Shown one piece after another: positions 1 to 5,891 of a stretch of DNA of 7,840 bases; the stretch's first letter is position 1; every line of letters starts with the position of its first letter. The notes under the pieces were generated by a model. The model had not been told where the DNA came from and searched no databases. It saw nothing but the letters and a program-made list of their open reading frames with translations. The stretch comes from Neisseria perflava (GTDB taxonomy: Bacteria > Pseudomonadota > Gammaproteobacteria > Burkholderiales > Neisseriaceae): positions 1 through 7,840 of the forward strand of contig NZ_JALJYC010000045.1 in the NCBI RefSeq assembly GCF_024170405.1, written 5' to 3'. The position numbers and the translations under genes were made by a program.

Positions 1-90
1 GCGTTTTAACAACAGTGAAATAAAATCTCAAATTTCTATTTTGAAACAGTTAGTAAAAGGTAATTTGCTCTAATTATCTAGTACAGCCCC
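1..90 (+). mobile_element. IS1016-like (IS1595 family) element, 3' end only
   Basis: This is the terminal 90 bp of an insertion sequence. It carries the last codons of an IS1016-type transposase, then 17 bp from the stop codon to the element tip, which reads GGGGCTGTACTAGATAA when viewed from the tip inward. The boundary is placed at 90/91 because the reading frame of the GudP-like gene loses its family sequence exactly there and because the same 90 bp recurs inverted at 7751-7840. The rest of the element lies outside the window. The 8 bases next to the tip (91-98, aagaagaa) would be one copy of the target duplication if this was a simple insertion. Family assignment rests on recall of the IS1016 transposase C-terminus and the GGGGCTGT-type tip. 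Confidence 0.9.
2..73 (+). pseudogene. IS1016-type transposase, last 23 codons (partial at window edge)
   Basis: Reading from base 2, the frame encodes 23 residues ending SEIKSQISILKQLVKGNLL and then TAA at 71-73. This matches the C-terminus I recall for IS1016 (IS1595 family) transposases, which move the element by cut-and-paste-type transposition. The DDE-type catalytic core and the N-terminal zinc/HTH region would lie upstream, outside the window, so nothing can be said about whether the copy is intact. The gene points inward, toward the truncated transporter, which lies on the opposite strand. It is partial because of the window edge, not because damage is visible. Confidence 0.9.
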
Positions 91-917
91 AAGAAGAAAG
101 TCAGGCAGTTAATACAATATTGACCCAGATACACGCCCAACATCATGCGGTTGGTCAAAAGCTGTTTGATATAGCCGAGTTTCGGGCCTTGGTTTTGTTC
201 GGCATTGTCACGGCGCTCGTCCATATTGGTCAGTGCACCACCAGCTTCAATATAGTCGATTTCAGCCTGATTGACACGCGGGTGTTCTTTCGGGCCGTGT
301 ACCACCACCAGCCACACCAAGCTCATCAAAATACCCAAACCACCCATAAAGATGAAGACAGACTGCCAACCCATTTCCACGGTCAGCCAACCCATAATCG
401 GGGCAAAAATCACAGTGGCAAAATATTGTGCAGAGTTAAAAATCGCAACCGCAGTGGCGCGTTCCTTGGCCGGAAACCAAGCCGCCGCAATACGGCTGTT
501 GCCCGGGAAAGAAGGCGATTCGGCAATGCCCACCAAAAAGCGCAGGCTGAACAGAATCACCAAGGCCCACATGCCGCTGAACATCCCAACACCGGCTTGC
601 AGCAGGGTAAACAGCGACCAAAAGAAGATACTGCAGAAATACACTTTTTTAGAACCGAATTTATCCAGCAGCCAGCCGCCCGGAATCTGACCGATCACAT
701 ATGCCCATGAGAAAGCCGAGAAAATCCAACCCATGCCGGCGGCGTCAATGCCCACAGCGTCGGACATCGGTTTGCCCGCAATCGCCATGGTGGTGCGGTC
801 GCCATAGTTGACCGCCGTTACCAAAAACAGTAAGACGACAATCACCCAGCGCACGTGGGTAGGTTTCATGCCTGAACCGTTTGCGGCAGGCTGGGTAGCA
901 AGGGTTTCGTTACTCAT
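78..917 (-). pseudogene. gudP: GudP/GarP-type glucarate/galactarate MFS transporter, truncated by IS
   Basis: This encodes an inner-membrane proton-coupled symporter of the anion:cation symporter group of the MFS, closely resembling enterobacterial GudP/GarP, which import D-glucarate and galactarate. Visible features are VNYGDR at about 37-41 after TM1, the MFS loop 2-3 motif in GGWLLDKFGSKKVY (80-93), ESPSFPGNSR (133-142), FNSAQYFATVIFAP (160-173) and NRMMLGVYLGQY (256-267). Six membrane segments and the start of the seventh are present. Full-length relatives have about 450 residues and 12 segments; this frame stops at 279. The last residues (LGLY and the TAG stop at 78-80) come from the IS, so native sequence ends near residue 275. 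I chose the start at 917, not 953, because TAGGAG lies 7 nt upstream and the protein then begins MSNET. The gene diverges from garL. Half a permease is very unlikely to transport. GudP versus GarP is uncertain; overall it reads closer to GudP. Confidence 0.88.
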
Positions 918-965
918 GATTTTGCTCCTAGATGAAAAAGCATAACTGTTCATAAATTAATGAGA

Positions 966-971
966 ATTATA
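966..971 (-). promoter_or_regulatory. Candidate -10 box for the gudP-like gene
   Basis: On the minus strand this reads TATAAT, a perfect -10 hexamer, about 49 bp upstream of the chosen ATG at 917. The surrounding DNA is very AT-rich and no good -35 hexamer lies at the right distance (ATTATT at 17 bp is the best seen). An activator-dependent promoter would fit, since CdaR activates these transporters in enterobacteria, but this is inference. Confidence 0.4.
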
Positions 972-1243
972 GGTTTATGTTTTAATAAAATAATTGGGCA
1001 GATGTTGCGATTGTGGTTGGTCGGGCGTGTGATTTTTTGTGCGATGTGATAAAAATGCTGTAAATTGGTTATTTATATCAAATATTTTTTGATTTTTTTG
1101 GAAAAATTGGAAATGGAGAGCCTTGGATTTTTGATGGATAAGCTGCTGTTAAGGAGGTTAATTTGATGTTTATTTGCCTTATGAATTTTTATTAAATAAT
1201 AAATATTATGATATAAATATTTTAAAGACGGCGGAGAAAGCGC

Positions 1244-1291
1244 AGGCCGTCTGAAAAAGGATACGTCGGGCGGGTGGTTTTCAGACGGCAT
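1244..1291. terminator. Inverted DUS pair (AG-DUS facing AT-DUS), hairpin
   Basis: AGGCCGTCTGAA at 1244-1255 faces TTCAGACGGCAT at 1280-1291. The shared arms GCCGTCTGAAAA (1246-1257) and TTTTCAGACGGC (1278-1289) can form a 12-bp stem around a 20-nt loop. Such pairs in Neisseria serve as DNA uptake signals and often as transcription terminators. Here no gene ends nearby on either side, so a terminator role is less obvious. The two outer dinucleotides belong to different DUS dialects (AG and AT). Confidence 0.75.
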
Positions 1292-1465
1292 CTGATGGGT
1301 TATATCTTATATATAGATATAGTAGGAAGGCGGAGAGCCATACATCTCAGGCGGTTTGTCCTATCATATATAAATAAGTATGGCGCAGAGATACCCGCCC
1401 TATGGTTGAAGTATCTTTTATTGTCAAAAACGCCATTTTCGGCATAACCGACAAAGCCGGGTCGT

Positions 1466-1487
1466 CAAATGCACATATTTTCATTTG
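1466..1487. promoter_or_regulatory. Candidate operator: CAAATG-N10-CATTTG inverted repeat
   Basis: A 6-bp inverted repeat with a 10-bp spacer is centred about 108 bp upstream of the garL start. Its size and place suit an activator site, for example CdaR or CRP, but I know no reliable CdaR consensus for Neisseria and short inverted repeats occur by chance in AT-rich DNA. This is a guess from position and symmetry only. Confidence 0.25.
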
Positions 1488-1584
1488 GATTTGGCTGATA
1501 TTTTGTTAATTTGCACGATGATTAATTACAGGGGAAAAACTAAACTGTCTGCAATTTCTGATTCTGAAAACAAGGAGCGGTATC

Positions 1585-2358
1585 ATGAATGAAAAATATG
1601 TTCCCAACACCCTGCGCCAACGCTTGCACAAAGGCGAGCAATTAATCGGTTGCTGGAGTTCGTTGGGCAGTCCGATTACCACCGAAGTATTGGGTTTGGC
1701 CGGATTCGATTGGATTTTGTTGGACGGCGAACACGCCCCCAACGATGTATTGTCTTTCGTACCGCAGCTGATGGCCTTGAAAGACAGCAGCAGCATGCCG
1801 ATTGTGCGCCCGCCCAAAAACGATCCCGTGATTATCAAACGCCTGCTGGACATCGGCTTCTACAATATTCTGGTACCGTATGTCGAAACCGAAGAAGATG
1901 CGCTGCAAGCCGTGGCTTCCACCCGTTATCCGCCAGTCGGTATCCGTGGCGTATCGGTATCCCACCGCAACAACGGCTACGCCACCATTCCCGATTATTT
2001 CAAAGTGATTAACGACAACATCGGCGTGATTGTACAAGTCGAAAGCCGTTTGGGTGTGGAAAACGTAGAAAAAATCGCCGTCGTTGACGGCGTGGACTGC
2101 CTGTTTGTCGGCCCGGGCGATTTGTCCGCCGCGCTGGGTTATTTGGGTCAACCCAACCATCCCGAAGTGCAAAAAGTGATCCAACATATTTTCGCCACTG
2201 CGAAAAAATACGGCAAAGCCTGCGGTATCTTGGCACCGGCCGAAGAAGACGCACGCCGTTACATCAGCTGGGGCGCAACATTCGTCAGTGTCGGCAGCGA
2301 CTTGGGCGTATTCCGCTCCGGCAGCCAGGCTTTGTGCAACAAATTTATTTCCAAATAA
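1585..2358 (+). CDS. garL: 5-keto-4-deoxy-D-glucarate aldolase GarL
   Basis: This is a class II, metal-dependent aldolase of the HpcH/HpaI family. It splits 5-keto-4-deoxyglucarate (or 2-keto-3-deoxyglucarate) into pyruvate and tartronate semialdehyde in the cytoplasm. The protein has 257 residues, against 256 in E. coli GarL, and similarity runs end to end. Family landmarks are all present: FDWILLDGEHAPND (41-54) with the catalytic His50, the substrate-binding Arg75 in PIVRPP, STRYPPVGIRGVSVSHR (112-128), and the metal ligands Glu153 (VQVESRLG) and Asp179 (FVGPGDLSAALG). The ATG is supported by AAGGAG at 1572-1577, 7 nt upstream. It is the first gene of the gar cluster, followed 57 bp later by garR, whose product uses the tartronate semialdehyde made here. 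It looks intact and functional. Confidence 0.96.
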   Translation: MNEKYVPNTLRQRLHKGEQLIGCWSSLGSPITTEVLGLAGFDWILLDGEHAPNDVLSFVPQLMALKDSSSMPIVRPPKNDPVIIKRLLDIGFYNILVPYVETEEDALQAVASTRYPPVGIRGVSVSHRNNGYATIPDYFKVINDNIGVIVQVESRLGVENVEKIAVVDGVDCLFVGPGDLSAALGYLGQPNHPEVQKVIQHIFATAKKYGKACGILAPAEEDARRYISWGATFVSVGSDLGVFRSGSQALCNKFISK

Positions 2359-2373
2359 GCCATAACGGGCTTA
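2356..2373 (+). other. Small hairpin at the garL stop codon
   Basis: TAAGCC (2356-2361, including the garL stop) and GGCTTA (2368-2373) form a 6-bp stem with a 6-nt loop. There is no immediate T-tract, so it is unlikely to stop transcription; it could mark an mRNA processing or protection point, or be chance. Confidence 0.3.
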
Positions 2374-2415
2374 CAGACACATTTCATTTTTTAAATCAGC
2401 TTTGAAAGGAAAGTT

Positions 2416-3306
2416 ATGAAAATCGGTTTTATCGGCTTGGGCATTATGGGCAAACCCATGAGCAAAAACCTGTTGAAAGCAGGTTACGAATTGGTGGTGT
2501 TGGACACCAACAAAGCAGCGGTTGACGATGTGGTTGCCGCCGGTGCGAAAAGCGCCGCCACCCCGAAAGAAGTTGCCGAGCAGGTTGATGTCGTTATCAC
2601 CATGCTACCGAACTCTCCGCAGGTGAAAACCGTGGTATTGGGCGAAAACGGCGTGATTGAAGGCGCGAAAGCCGGTTCGGTCGTGATTGACATGAGTTCG
2701 ATTGCACCTTTGGCCAGCCGCGAAGTGTACGCCGAATTGGAGAAAAAAGGCGTGGACATGCTGGACGCGCCGGTTAGCGGCGGCGAACCGAAAGCCATCG
2801 ACGGCAGCTTGTCTGTGATGGTCGGCGGTCAGAAAGCCGTATTCGACAAATACTATGACGTGATGAAAGCGATGGCCGGTTCGGTGGTTTATACCGGTGA
2901 AATTGGCGCGGGCAACGTGACCAAACTGGCAAACCAAGTAATTGTGGCCTTGAACATCGCTGCCATGTCGGAAGCGCTGGTGTTGGCAACCAAAGCTAGC
3001 GTGGATCCGGAATTGGTTTACCAAGCCATTCGCGGCGGCTTGGCCGGCAGCACCGTGTTGGATGCTAAAGCGCCGATGGTGCTCGACCGCAACTTCAAAC
3101 CGGGCTTCCGCATTGATTTGCACATCAAAGACTTGGCAAACGCTTTGGACACTTCCCACGGTGTCGGCGCCACTCTGCCGCTGACTGCCGCCGTGATGGA
3201 AATGATGCAGGTTCTGAAGCTGGACGGCCACGGTCAGGAAGACCACAGCGCCTTGGCTCGCTATTACGAAAAACTGACCAACAGCGAAGTGAAACGTTCC
3301 AACTAA
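2416..3306 (+). CDS. garR: Tartronate semialdehyde reductase (2-hydroxy-3-oxopropionate reductase) GarR
   Basis: This NAD(P)H-dependent enzyme of the beta-hydroxyacid dehydrogenase family reduces tartronate semialdehyde, the GarL product, to D-glycerate. The length of 296 residues matches the family. The N-terminal Rossmann domain has the nucleotide motif GFIGLGIMGKPM (4-15) with an acidic Asp30 at the end of the second strand. The substrate signature DAPVSGGEPKA follows at 117-127 and the catalytic lysine is Lys170 in GNVTKLANQ. The C-terminal all-helical domain carries KPGFRIDLHIKDL (228-240). The start is supported by GAAAGGA ending 5 nt upstream of the ATG at 2416. GlxR-type paralogues in glyoxylate metabolism catalyse the same reaction; the position after garL and before garK favours GarR. 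Confidence 0.95.
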   Translation: MKIGFIGLGIMGKPMSKNLLKAGYELVVLDTNKAAVDDVVAAGAKSAATPKEVAEQVDVVITMLPNSPQVKTVVLGENGVIEGAKAGSVVIDMSSIAPLASREVYAELEKKGVDMLDAPVSGGEPKAIDGSLSVMVGGQKAVFDKYYDVMKAMAGSVVYTGEIGAGNVTKLANQVIVALNIAAMSEALVLATKASVDPELVYQAIRGGLAGSTVLDAKAPMVLDRNFKPGFRIDLHIKDLANALDTSHGVGATLPLTAAVMEMMQVLKLDGHGQEDHSALARYYEKLTNSEVKRSN

Positions 3307-3322
3307 TCCCGATACACGGATA

Positions 3323-3348
3323 CCGCCGGTCTGCGGGCAGAACGGCGG
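3323..3348 (+). other. GC-rich hairpin in the garR-garK gap
   Basis: CCGCCG (3323-3328) pairs with CGGCGG (3343-3348), and inside it TCTG (3330-3333) pairs with CAGA (3338-3341) around a CGGG loop. That makes a 10-bp stem interrupted by one G/A mismatch. It starts 16 bp after the garR stop and lies 12 bp before the intrinsic terminator. It could protect the 3' end of a garLR transcript or take part in alternative folding with the terminator region. Confidence 0.55.
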
Positions 3349-3357
3349 ATGTTGCAG

Positions 3358-3389
3358 AAAGGGGAGATTGGATAATCTCCCCCTTTTTT
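3358..3389 (+). terminator. Intrinsic terminator between garR and garK
   Basis: GGGGAGATT (3361-3369) and AATCTCCCC (3374-3382) form a perfect 9-bp stem closed by a GGAT tetraloop, followed by C and six T residues (3384-3389). AAA precedes the left arm. This is a textbook rho-independent terminator on the plus strand, placed inside what would otherwise be a garL-garR-garK-cdaR operon. Confidence 0.88.
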
Positions 3390-3403
3390 GCCGACAGTGC
3401 CGT

Positions 3404-3415
3404 TTCAGACGGCCT
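3404..3415 (-). repeat. AG-DUS, single, in the garK leader
   Basis: TTCAGACGGCCT is the reverse complement of the full AG-DUS AGGCCGTCTGAA. It stands alone, 32 bp before the garK start, and serves as a DNA uptake signal in Neisseria. No partner forms a hairpin with it here. Confidence 0.9.
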
Positions 3416-3447
3416 GTATCGGAGAGTCATCAAAGAGAGCAGAGCAA

Positions 3448-4587
3448 ATGAAAATCCTCATCGCACCGGATTCTTACAAAGAGAGCCTGTCTGCCCTGCA
3501 GGTAGCCGATCATATCGAACAGGGATTTAAAACCGTGTTTCCGCAAGCGGAGTACGTCAAAGTACCCGTGGCCGACGGTGGCGAAGGCACGGTCGATACC
3601 ATGATTGAAGCCACCGACGGCGAAAAAATCGAATGTCGCGTGACCGGCGCCTTGGGCGAGCCACAGCAAGCCTTTTGGGGTTTGTCGGGCAGCGGCAAAA
3701 TCGCGTTTATCGAGATTGCCTCCGCCAGCGGCTTAGAGCAAGTGCCGTCTGAAAAGCGCAACCCGCTCATCACCACCACTTACGGCGTGGGCGAATTGAT
3801 TTTGGATGCACTGGATAAAGGCGTGCGCCACTTCATTATCGGTTTGGGCGGCAGCGCCACCAACGATGGCGGCGCCGGTATGTTGCAGGCTTTGGGCGTA
3901 AAACTTTCAGACGGCCAAGGCCAAGCCCTGCCTTACGGCGGCGCGGCGCTGGCAGATTTGGCGCACATCGACATCAGCGGTTTGGATGGCCGTCTGAAAG
4001 ACTGCCGTTTTGATGTTGCTTGCGACGTGACCAATCCGCTGGTGGGTAAAAATGGCGCGTCGCATGTGTTTGGACCGCAAAAAGGCGCAACGCCCGAGAT
4101 GGTGGTGCAACTGGATAAAGCCTTAGACCACTATGCCGATGTGATTCAGCGCGACTTGAACATCGCCGTGAAAGAGCTGCCCGGTGCAGGCGCGGCAGGC
4201 GGTTTGGGCGCGGCTTTTGCCGGCGTTTTGGGCGGCAGCCTGCAAAGCGGTATCGGTATTATTACCGCTTTACTGGATTTGGAAGGTAAAATGCAGGGCG
4301 CAGACTTGGTGATTACCGGCGAAGGCCGTATCGACAGCCAGAGCATTAACGGTAAAGTCCCGGTCGGCGTGGCGGCCTTGGCGAAGAAACACGGCATTCC
4401 GGTCATCGGCATTGCCGGCAGCTTGGGGCAGGGCGTGGAAGTGGTAAACGCCTACGGCATTGACGCCGTGTTCAGCATTCTCAACAAATGCTGCACCTTC
4501 CCCGAAGCCGCCGCCGATGCTGCGGATAATCTGGAACTGGCCGCCCGCAACATCGCCAAACTGCTGAAAATGCGGTTGCCTGACTGA
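3448..4587 (+). CDS. garK: Glycerate kinase GarK (glycerate kinase type-1 family)
   Basis: It phosphorylates D-glycerate with ATP, giving 2-phosphoglycerate in the characterised GarK enzymes, and so feeds the glucarate/galactarate pathway into glycolysis. The protein has 379 residues (E. coli GarK 381). Recognisable family blocks are IAPDSYKESL (5-14), PVADGGEGT (40-48), GLGGSATNDGGAG (132-144), CDVTNPLVG (192-200), PGAGAAGGLGAA (245-256) and TGEGRIDSQSINGK (290-303). A longer frame from 3388 exists, but its extra 20 codons run through a DUS and the terminator tail, and the family begins at MKILIAPDS, so I use the ATG at 3448. The ribosome binding site is weak (GAGAG/AGAG only). The gene holds three DUS cores in three different contexts. 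The stop is 17 bp before cdaR, so those two are probably co-transcribed. Confidence 0.94.
   Translation: MKILIAPDSYKESLSALQVADHIEQGFKTVFPQAEYVKVPVADGGEGTVDTMIEATDGEKIECRVTGALGEPQQAFWGLSGSGKIAFIEIASASGLEQVPSEKRNPLITTTYGVGELILDALDKGVRHFIIGLGGSATNDGGAGMLQALGVKLSDGQGQALPYGGAALADLAHIDISGLDGRLKDCRFDVACDVTNPLVGKNGASHVFGPQKGATPEMVVQLDKALDHYADVIQRDLNIAVKELPGAGAAGGLGAAFAGVLGGSLQSGIGIITALLDLEGKMQGADLVITGEGRIDSQSINGKVPVGVAALAKKHGIPVIGIAGSLGQGVEVVNAYGIDAVFSILNKCCTFPEAAADAADNLELAARNIAKLLKMRLPD
3744..3753 (+). repeat. DUS core inside garK (1)
   Basis: An exact GCCGTCTGAA on the plus strand lies within garK, where it encodes part of VPSEK (residues 99-103). The two flanking bases are GT, so only the 10-mer core matches. 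Confidence 0.85.
3906..3915 (-). repeat. DUS core inside garK (2)
   Basis: TTCAGACGGC, the reverse complement of the DUS core, encodes part of LSDG (residues 153-156). The extended 12-mer would be TGGCCGTCTGAA. Confidence 0.85.
3989..3998 (+). repeat. DUS core inside garK (3)
   Basis: An exact GCCGTCTGAA encodes part of DGRLK (residues 180-184), in another reading frame from the copy at 3744. It lies 73 bp after the inverted copy at 3906-3915. Confidence 0.85.
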
Positions 4588-4604
4588 AACTTGAGGAGTA
4601 CGCC

Positions 4605-5759
4605 GTGTCGGTTTATTCATTAGACAAAAAACTCGCGCAAAAAATCGTTGAGCGCACGATGGACATCATCGGCTGTAACGTCAATATTATGGACGCCAAA
4701 GGCCGGATTATCGCCAGCGGCGACGAAGAGCGTATCGGCGAAACCCACGACGGCGCTTTGCTGGCGCTGTCGCAGGAGCGCATTGTCGATATTGACGTGG
4801 ATACCAAAAACCTGCACGGCGTGCGCCCGGGCGTCAACCTGCCTTTGCGTTTGGACGGCGAAATCATCGGCGTAATCGGCTTGACCGGCGACCCGCTGCA
4901 CCTTAAAGAATTCGGCAAAATGGTGTGCATGACCGCCGAAATGATGTTGGAGCAGGCGCGGTTGTTTGAAATGCTGGCGCAAGACGCACGCTTGAAAGAA
5001 GAGCTGATTTTAAACCTGATTTCCGCCGAACAGATTACGCCCGCCATGAACGAATGGGCCAACCGCCTCGGCGTGGATTTGTCCATGCCGCGCGTGGTGT
5101 GCATTATCGAAGTGGAAAGCGGCCATCTCGGTATCGATGCCGTGAGCAACGAATTGCACAACCTGCAAAACCTGCTCAACTACCCCGAGCGCGACAATCT
5201 GGTGGCGATTTTATCGCTGACCCAAATCGTGATTTTGAAACCCGCGCTGGATGCCTTCGGCCGCTGGGACGTACACAACCACATGGAGCGCGTGCGCCTT
5301 TTGGTGTCGCGCATGAACGAACAAACCTCGCTCAACGTGCGCATTGCGCTGGGTAATTATTTTGCCGATTGCGGCGAAGACAACCACATCGCGCTGTCGT
5401 ATCAGACGGCCAAAACCACCTTGGAAGTGGGCATGAACCGTTTTCCCGATCAGCGCATTTACAATTATCAGGAGCTGGTGTTGCCCGTGTTGCTCAACCA
5501 GCTCAAAGACGGCTGGCAGCGGCGCGAACTCGAGCGCACGCTCGACCGCCTCAAACACGCCGACAAAAACGGCCTGCTGGTCAAAACGCTGCTGGCTTGG
5601 TTCGACCACAATATGCAGGCCGCCGCCACCGCGCAGGCGCTGTTTATCCACCGCAACACGTTGGAATACCGCCTGCACAAAATCTCCGAGCTGACGCGCC
5701 TGGATTTGAACCATACCGACGACCGCTTTTTGCTGTATATCGCGGTGCATATGGTGTAA
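4605..5759 (+). CDS. cdaR: CdaR-type sugar diacid-responsive transcriptional activator
   Basis: This is a cytoplasmic DNA-binding regulator. In E. coli, CdaR (SdaR) activates the galactarate, glucarate and glycerate genes in response to a sugar diacid or glycerate. It has 384 residues (E. coli 385). The N-terminal diacid-recognition domain spans about 5-137, with NIMDAKGRIIASGDEERIG (27-45) and LRLDGEIIGVIGLTGDP (81-97). A middle GGDEF-like region covers about 140-275, and a PucR-type C-terminal HTH about 325-381 includes ATAQALFIHRNTLEYRLHKI (341-360). The start codon is GTG, chosen because GAGGAG (4593-4598) lies 6 nt upstream and no in-frame ATG fits the N-terminus. It follows garK by 17 bp, so the regulator is encoded last in the cluster it probably controls. 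A run TATCAGACGGCC near 5401 is one base from a DUS core. Confidence 0.94.
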   Translation: MSVYSLDKKLAQKIVERTMDIIGCNVNIMDAKGRIIASGDEERIGETHDGALLALSQERIVDIDVDTKNLHGVRPGVNLPLRLDGEIIGVIGLTGDPLHLKEFGKMVCMTAEMMLEQARLFEMLAQDARLKEELILNLISAEQITPAMNEWANRLGVDLSMPRVVCIIEVESGHLGIDAVSNELHNLQNLLNYPERDNLVAILSLTQIVILKPALDAFGRWDVHNHMERVRLLVSRMNEQTSLNVRIALGNYFADCGEDNHIALSYQTAKTTLEVGMNRFPDQRIYNYQELVLPVLLNQLKDGWQRRELERTLDRLKHADKNGLLVKTLLAWFDHNMQAAATAQALFIHRNTLEYRLHKISELTRLDLNHTDDRFLLYIAVHMV

Positions 5760-5771
5760 AACTTTAAGGAT

Positions 5772-5815
5772 AAAGCAATACCGTCTGAAAAAACATTTTC
5801 AGACGGTATTGCTTT
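5772..5815. terminator. Bidirectional terminator, perfect 20-bp inverted repeat with degenerate DUS arms
   Basis: The arms at 5772-5791 and 5796-5815 are perfect reverse complements (AAAGCAATACCGTCTGAAAA) around a 4-nt AACA loop, and each strand ends in a short T run. It lies 13 bp after the cdaR stop and between convergent genes, so it can serve both cdaR and the acetyltransferase gene. Both arms carry ACCGTCTGAA instead of the DUS core GCCGTCTGAA, a matched change that keeps the stem but should weaken uptake-signal function. Confidence 0.88.
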
Positions 5816-5816
5816 T

Positions 5817-5884
5817 GTAGGTTGTGCCTTGACCCAACAGCATAGCAGATAATCAGTAGAATGTTGGGTCAAGACCCAACCTAC
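5817..5884. repeat. 68-bp inverted repeat element (GTAGGTTG ... CAACCTAC)
   Basis: The arms 5817-5839 and 5862-5884 match at 21 of 23 positions (GTAGGTTG at the outer ends, TTGACCCAACA toward the loop) and enclose 22 bp. The palindromic TTGGGTCAAGACCCAA sequence on the right arm can also fold by itself. It ends 7 bp before the acetyltransferase stop. It resembles a dispersed GTAGGTTGGGTC-type intergenic repeat I associate with Neisseria genomes; that part is recall and needs a genome search. It encodes no protein. Confidence 0.7.
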
Positions 5885-5891
5885 GCAGTGT

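Larger units (their letters stand above)
1..92. repeat. 92-bp perfect terminal inverted repeat of the window (partner 7749-7840)
   Basis: Bases 1-92 equal the reverse complement of 7749-7840 with no mismatch; base 93 differs. The repeat is wholly accounted for by the two IS1016-like ends plus two chance bases. Confidence 0.95.
954..1584. other. 631-bp gene-free AT-rich region between the divergent gudP-like and garL genes
   Basis: No credible gene is seen here. The only sizeable frame (1073-1291, minus) starts MPSEN, which is simply the translation of ATGCCGTCTGAAAA, an uptake sequence. The region should hold the promoters for both diverging genes and the CdaR operators. It contains a DUS inverted pair (1244-1291), an AT-only imperfect palindrome at 1301-1321 (TATATCT/AGATATA arms) and a CAAATG/CATTTG inverted repeat at 1466-1487. 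Two TGTGAT repeats occur at about 1028 and 1045. I saw no convincing -35/-10 pair for garL. The region is long for a simple divergent promoter and may include remnants of lost sequence. Confidence 0.6.

Noticed and set aside
1073..1291. Minus-strand frame of 72 codons starting MPSEN
   Set aside because: The start is the translation of an AT-DUS followed by the loop of a hairpin; the rest is low-complexity AT-rich sequence with no ribosome binding site or family resemblance.
1301..1380. Correia-type (CREE) or other known Neisseria mini-element in the AT-rich spacer
   Set aside because: A TATAGTAGG-like string near 1317 recalls a Correia end, but the following bases do not match and no partner end is present.
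2605..3246. Minus-strand frame of 213 codons opposite garR
   Set aside because: It is a His- and Gln-rich shadow of the garR coding strand, with no start signals; garR matches its family end to end.
3388..3447. Extended N-terminus of garK
   Set aside because: The extra 20 codons pass through the T-tract of the terminator and a DUS, and family members begin at the MKILIAPDS segment.
5401..5413. A further DUS inside cdaR
   Set aside because: TATCAGACGGCC differs from the core complement TTCAGACGGC at one base, so I did not count it.
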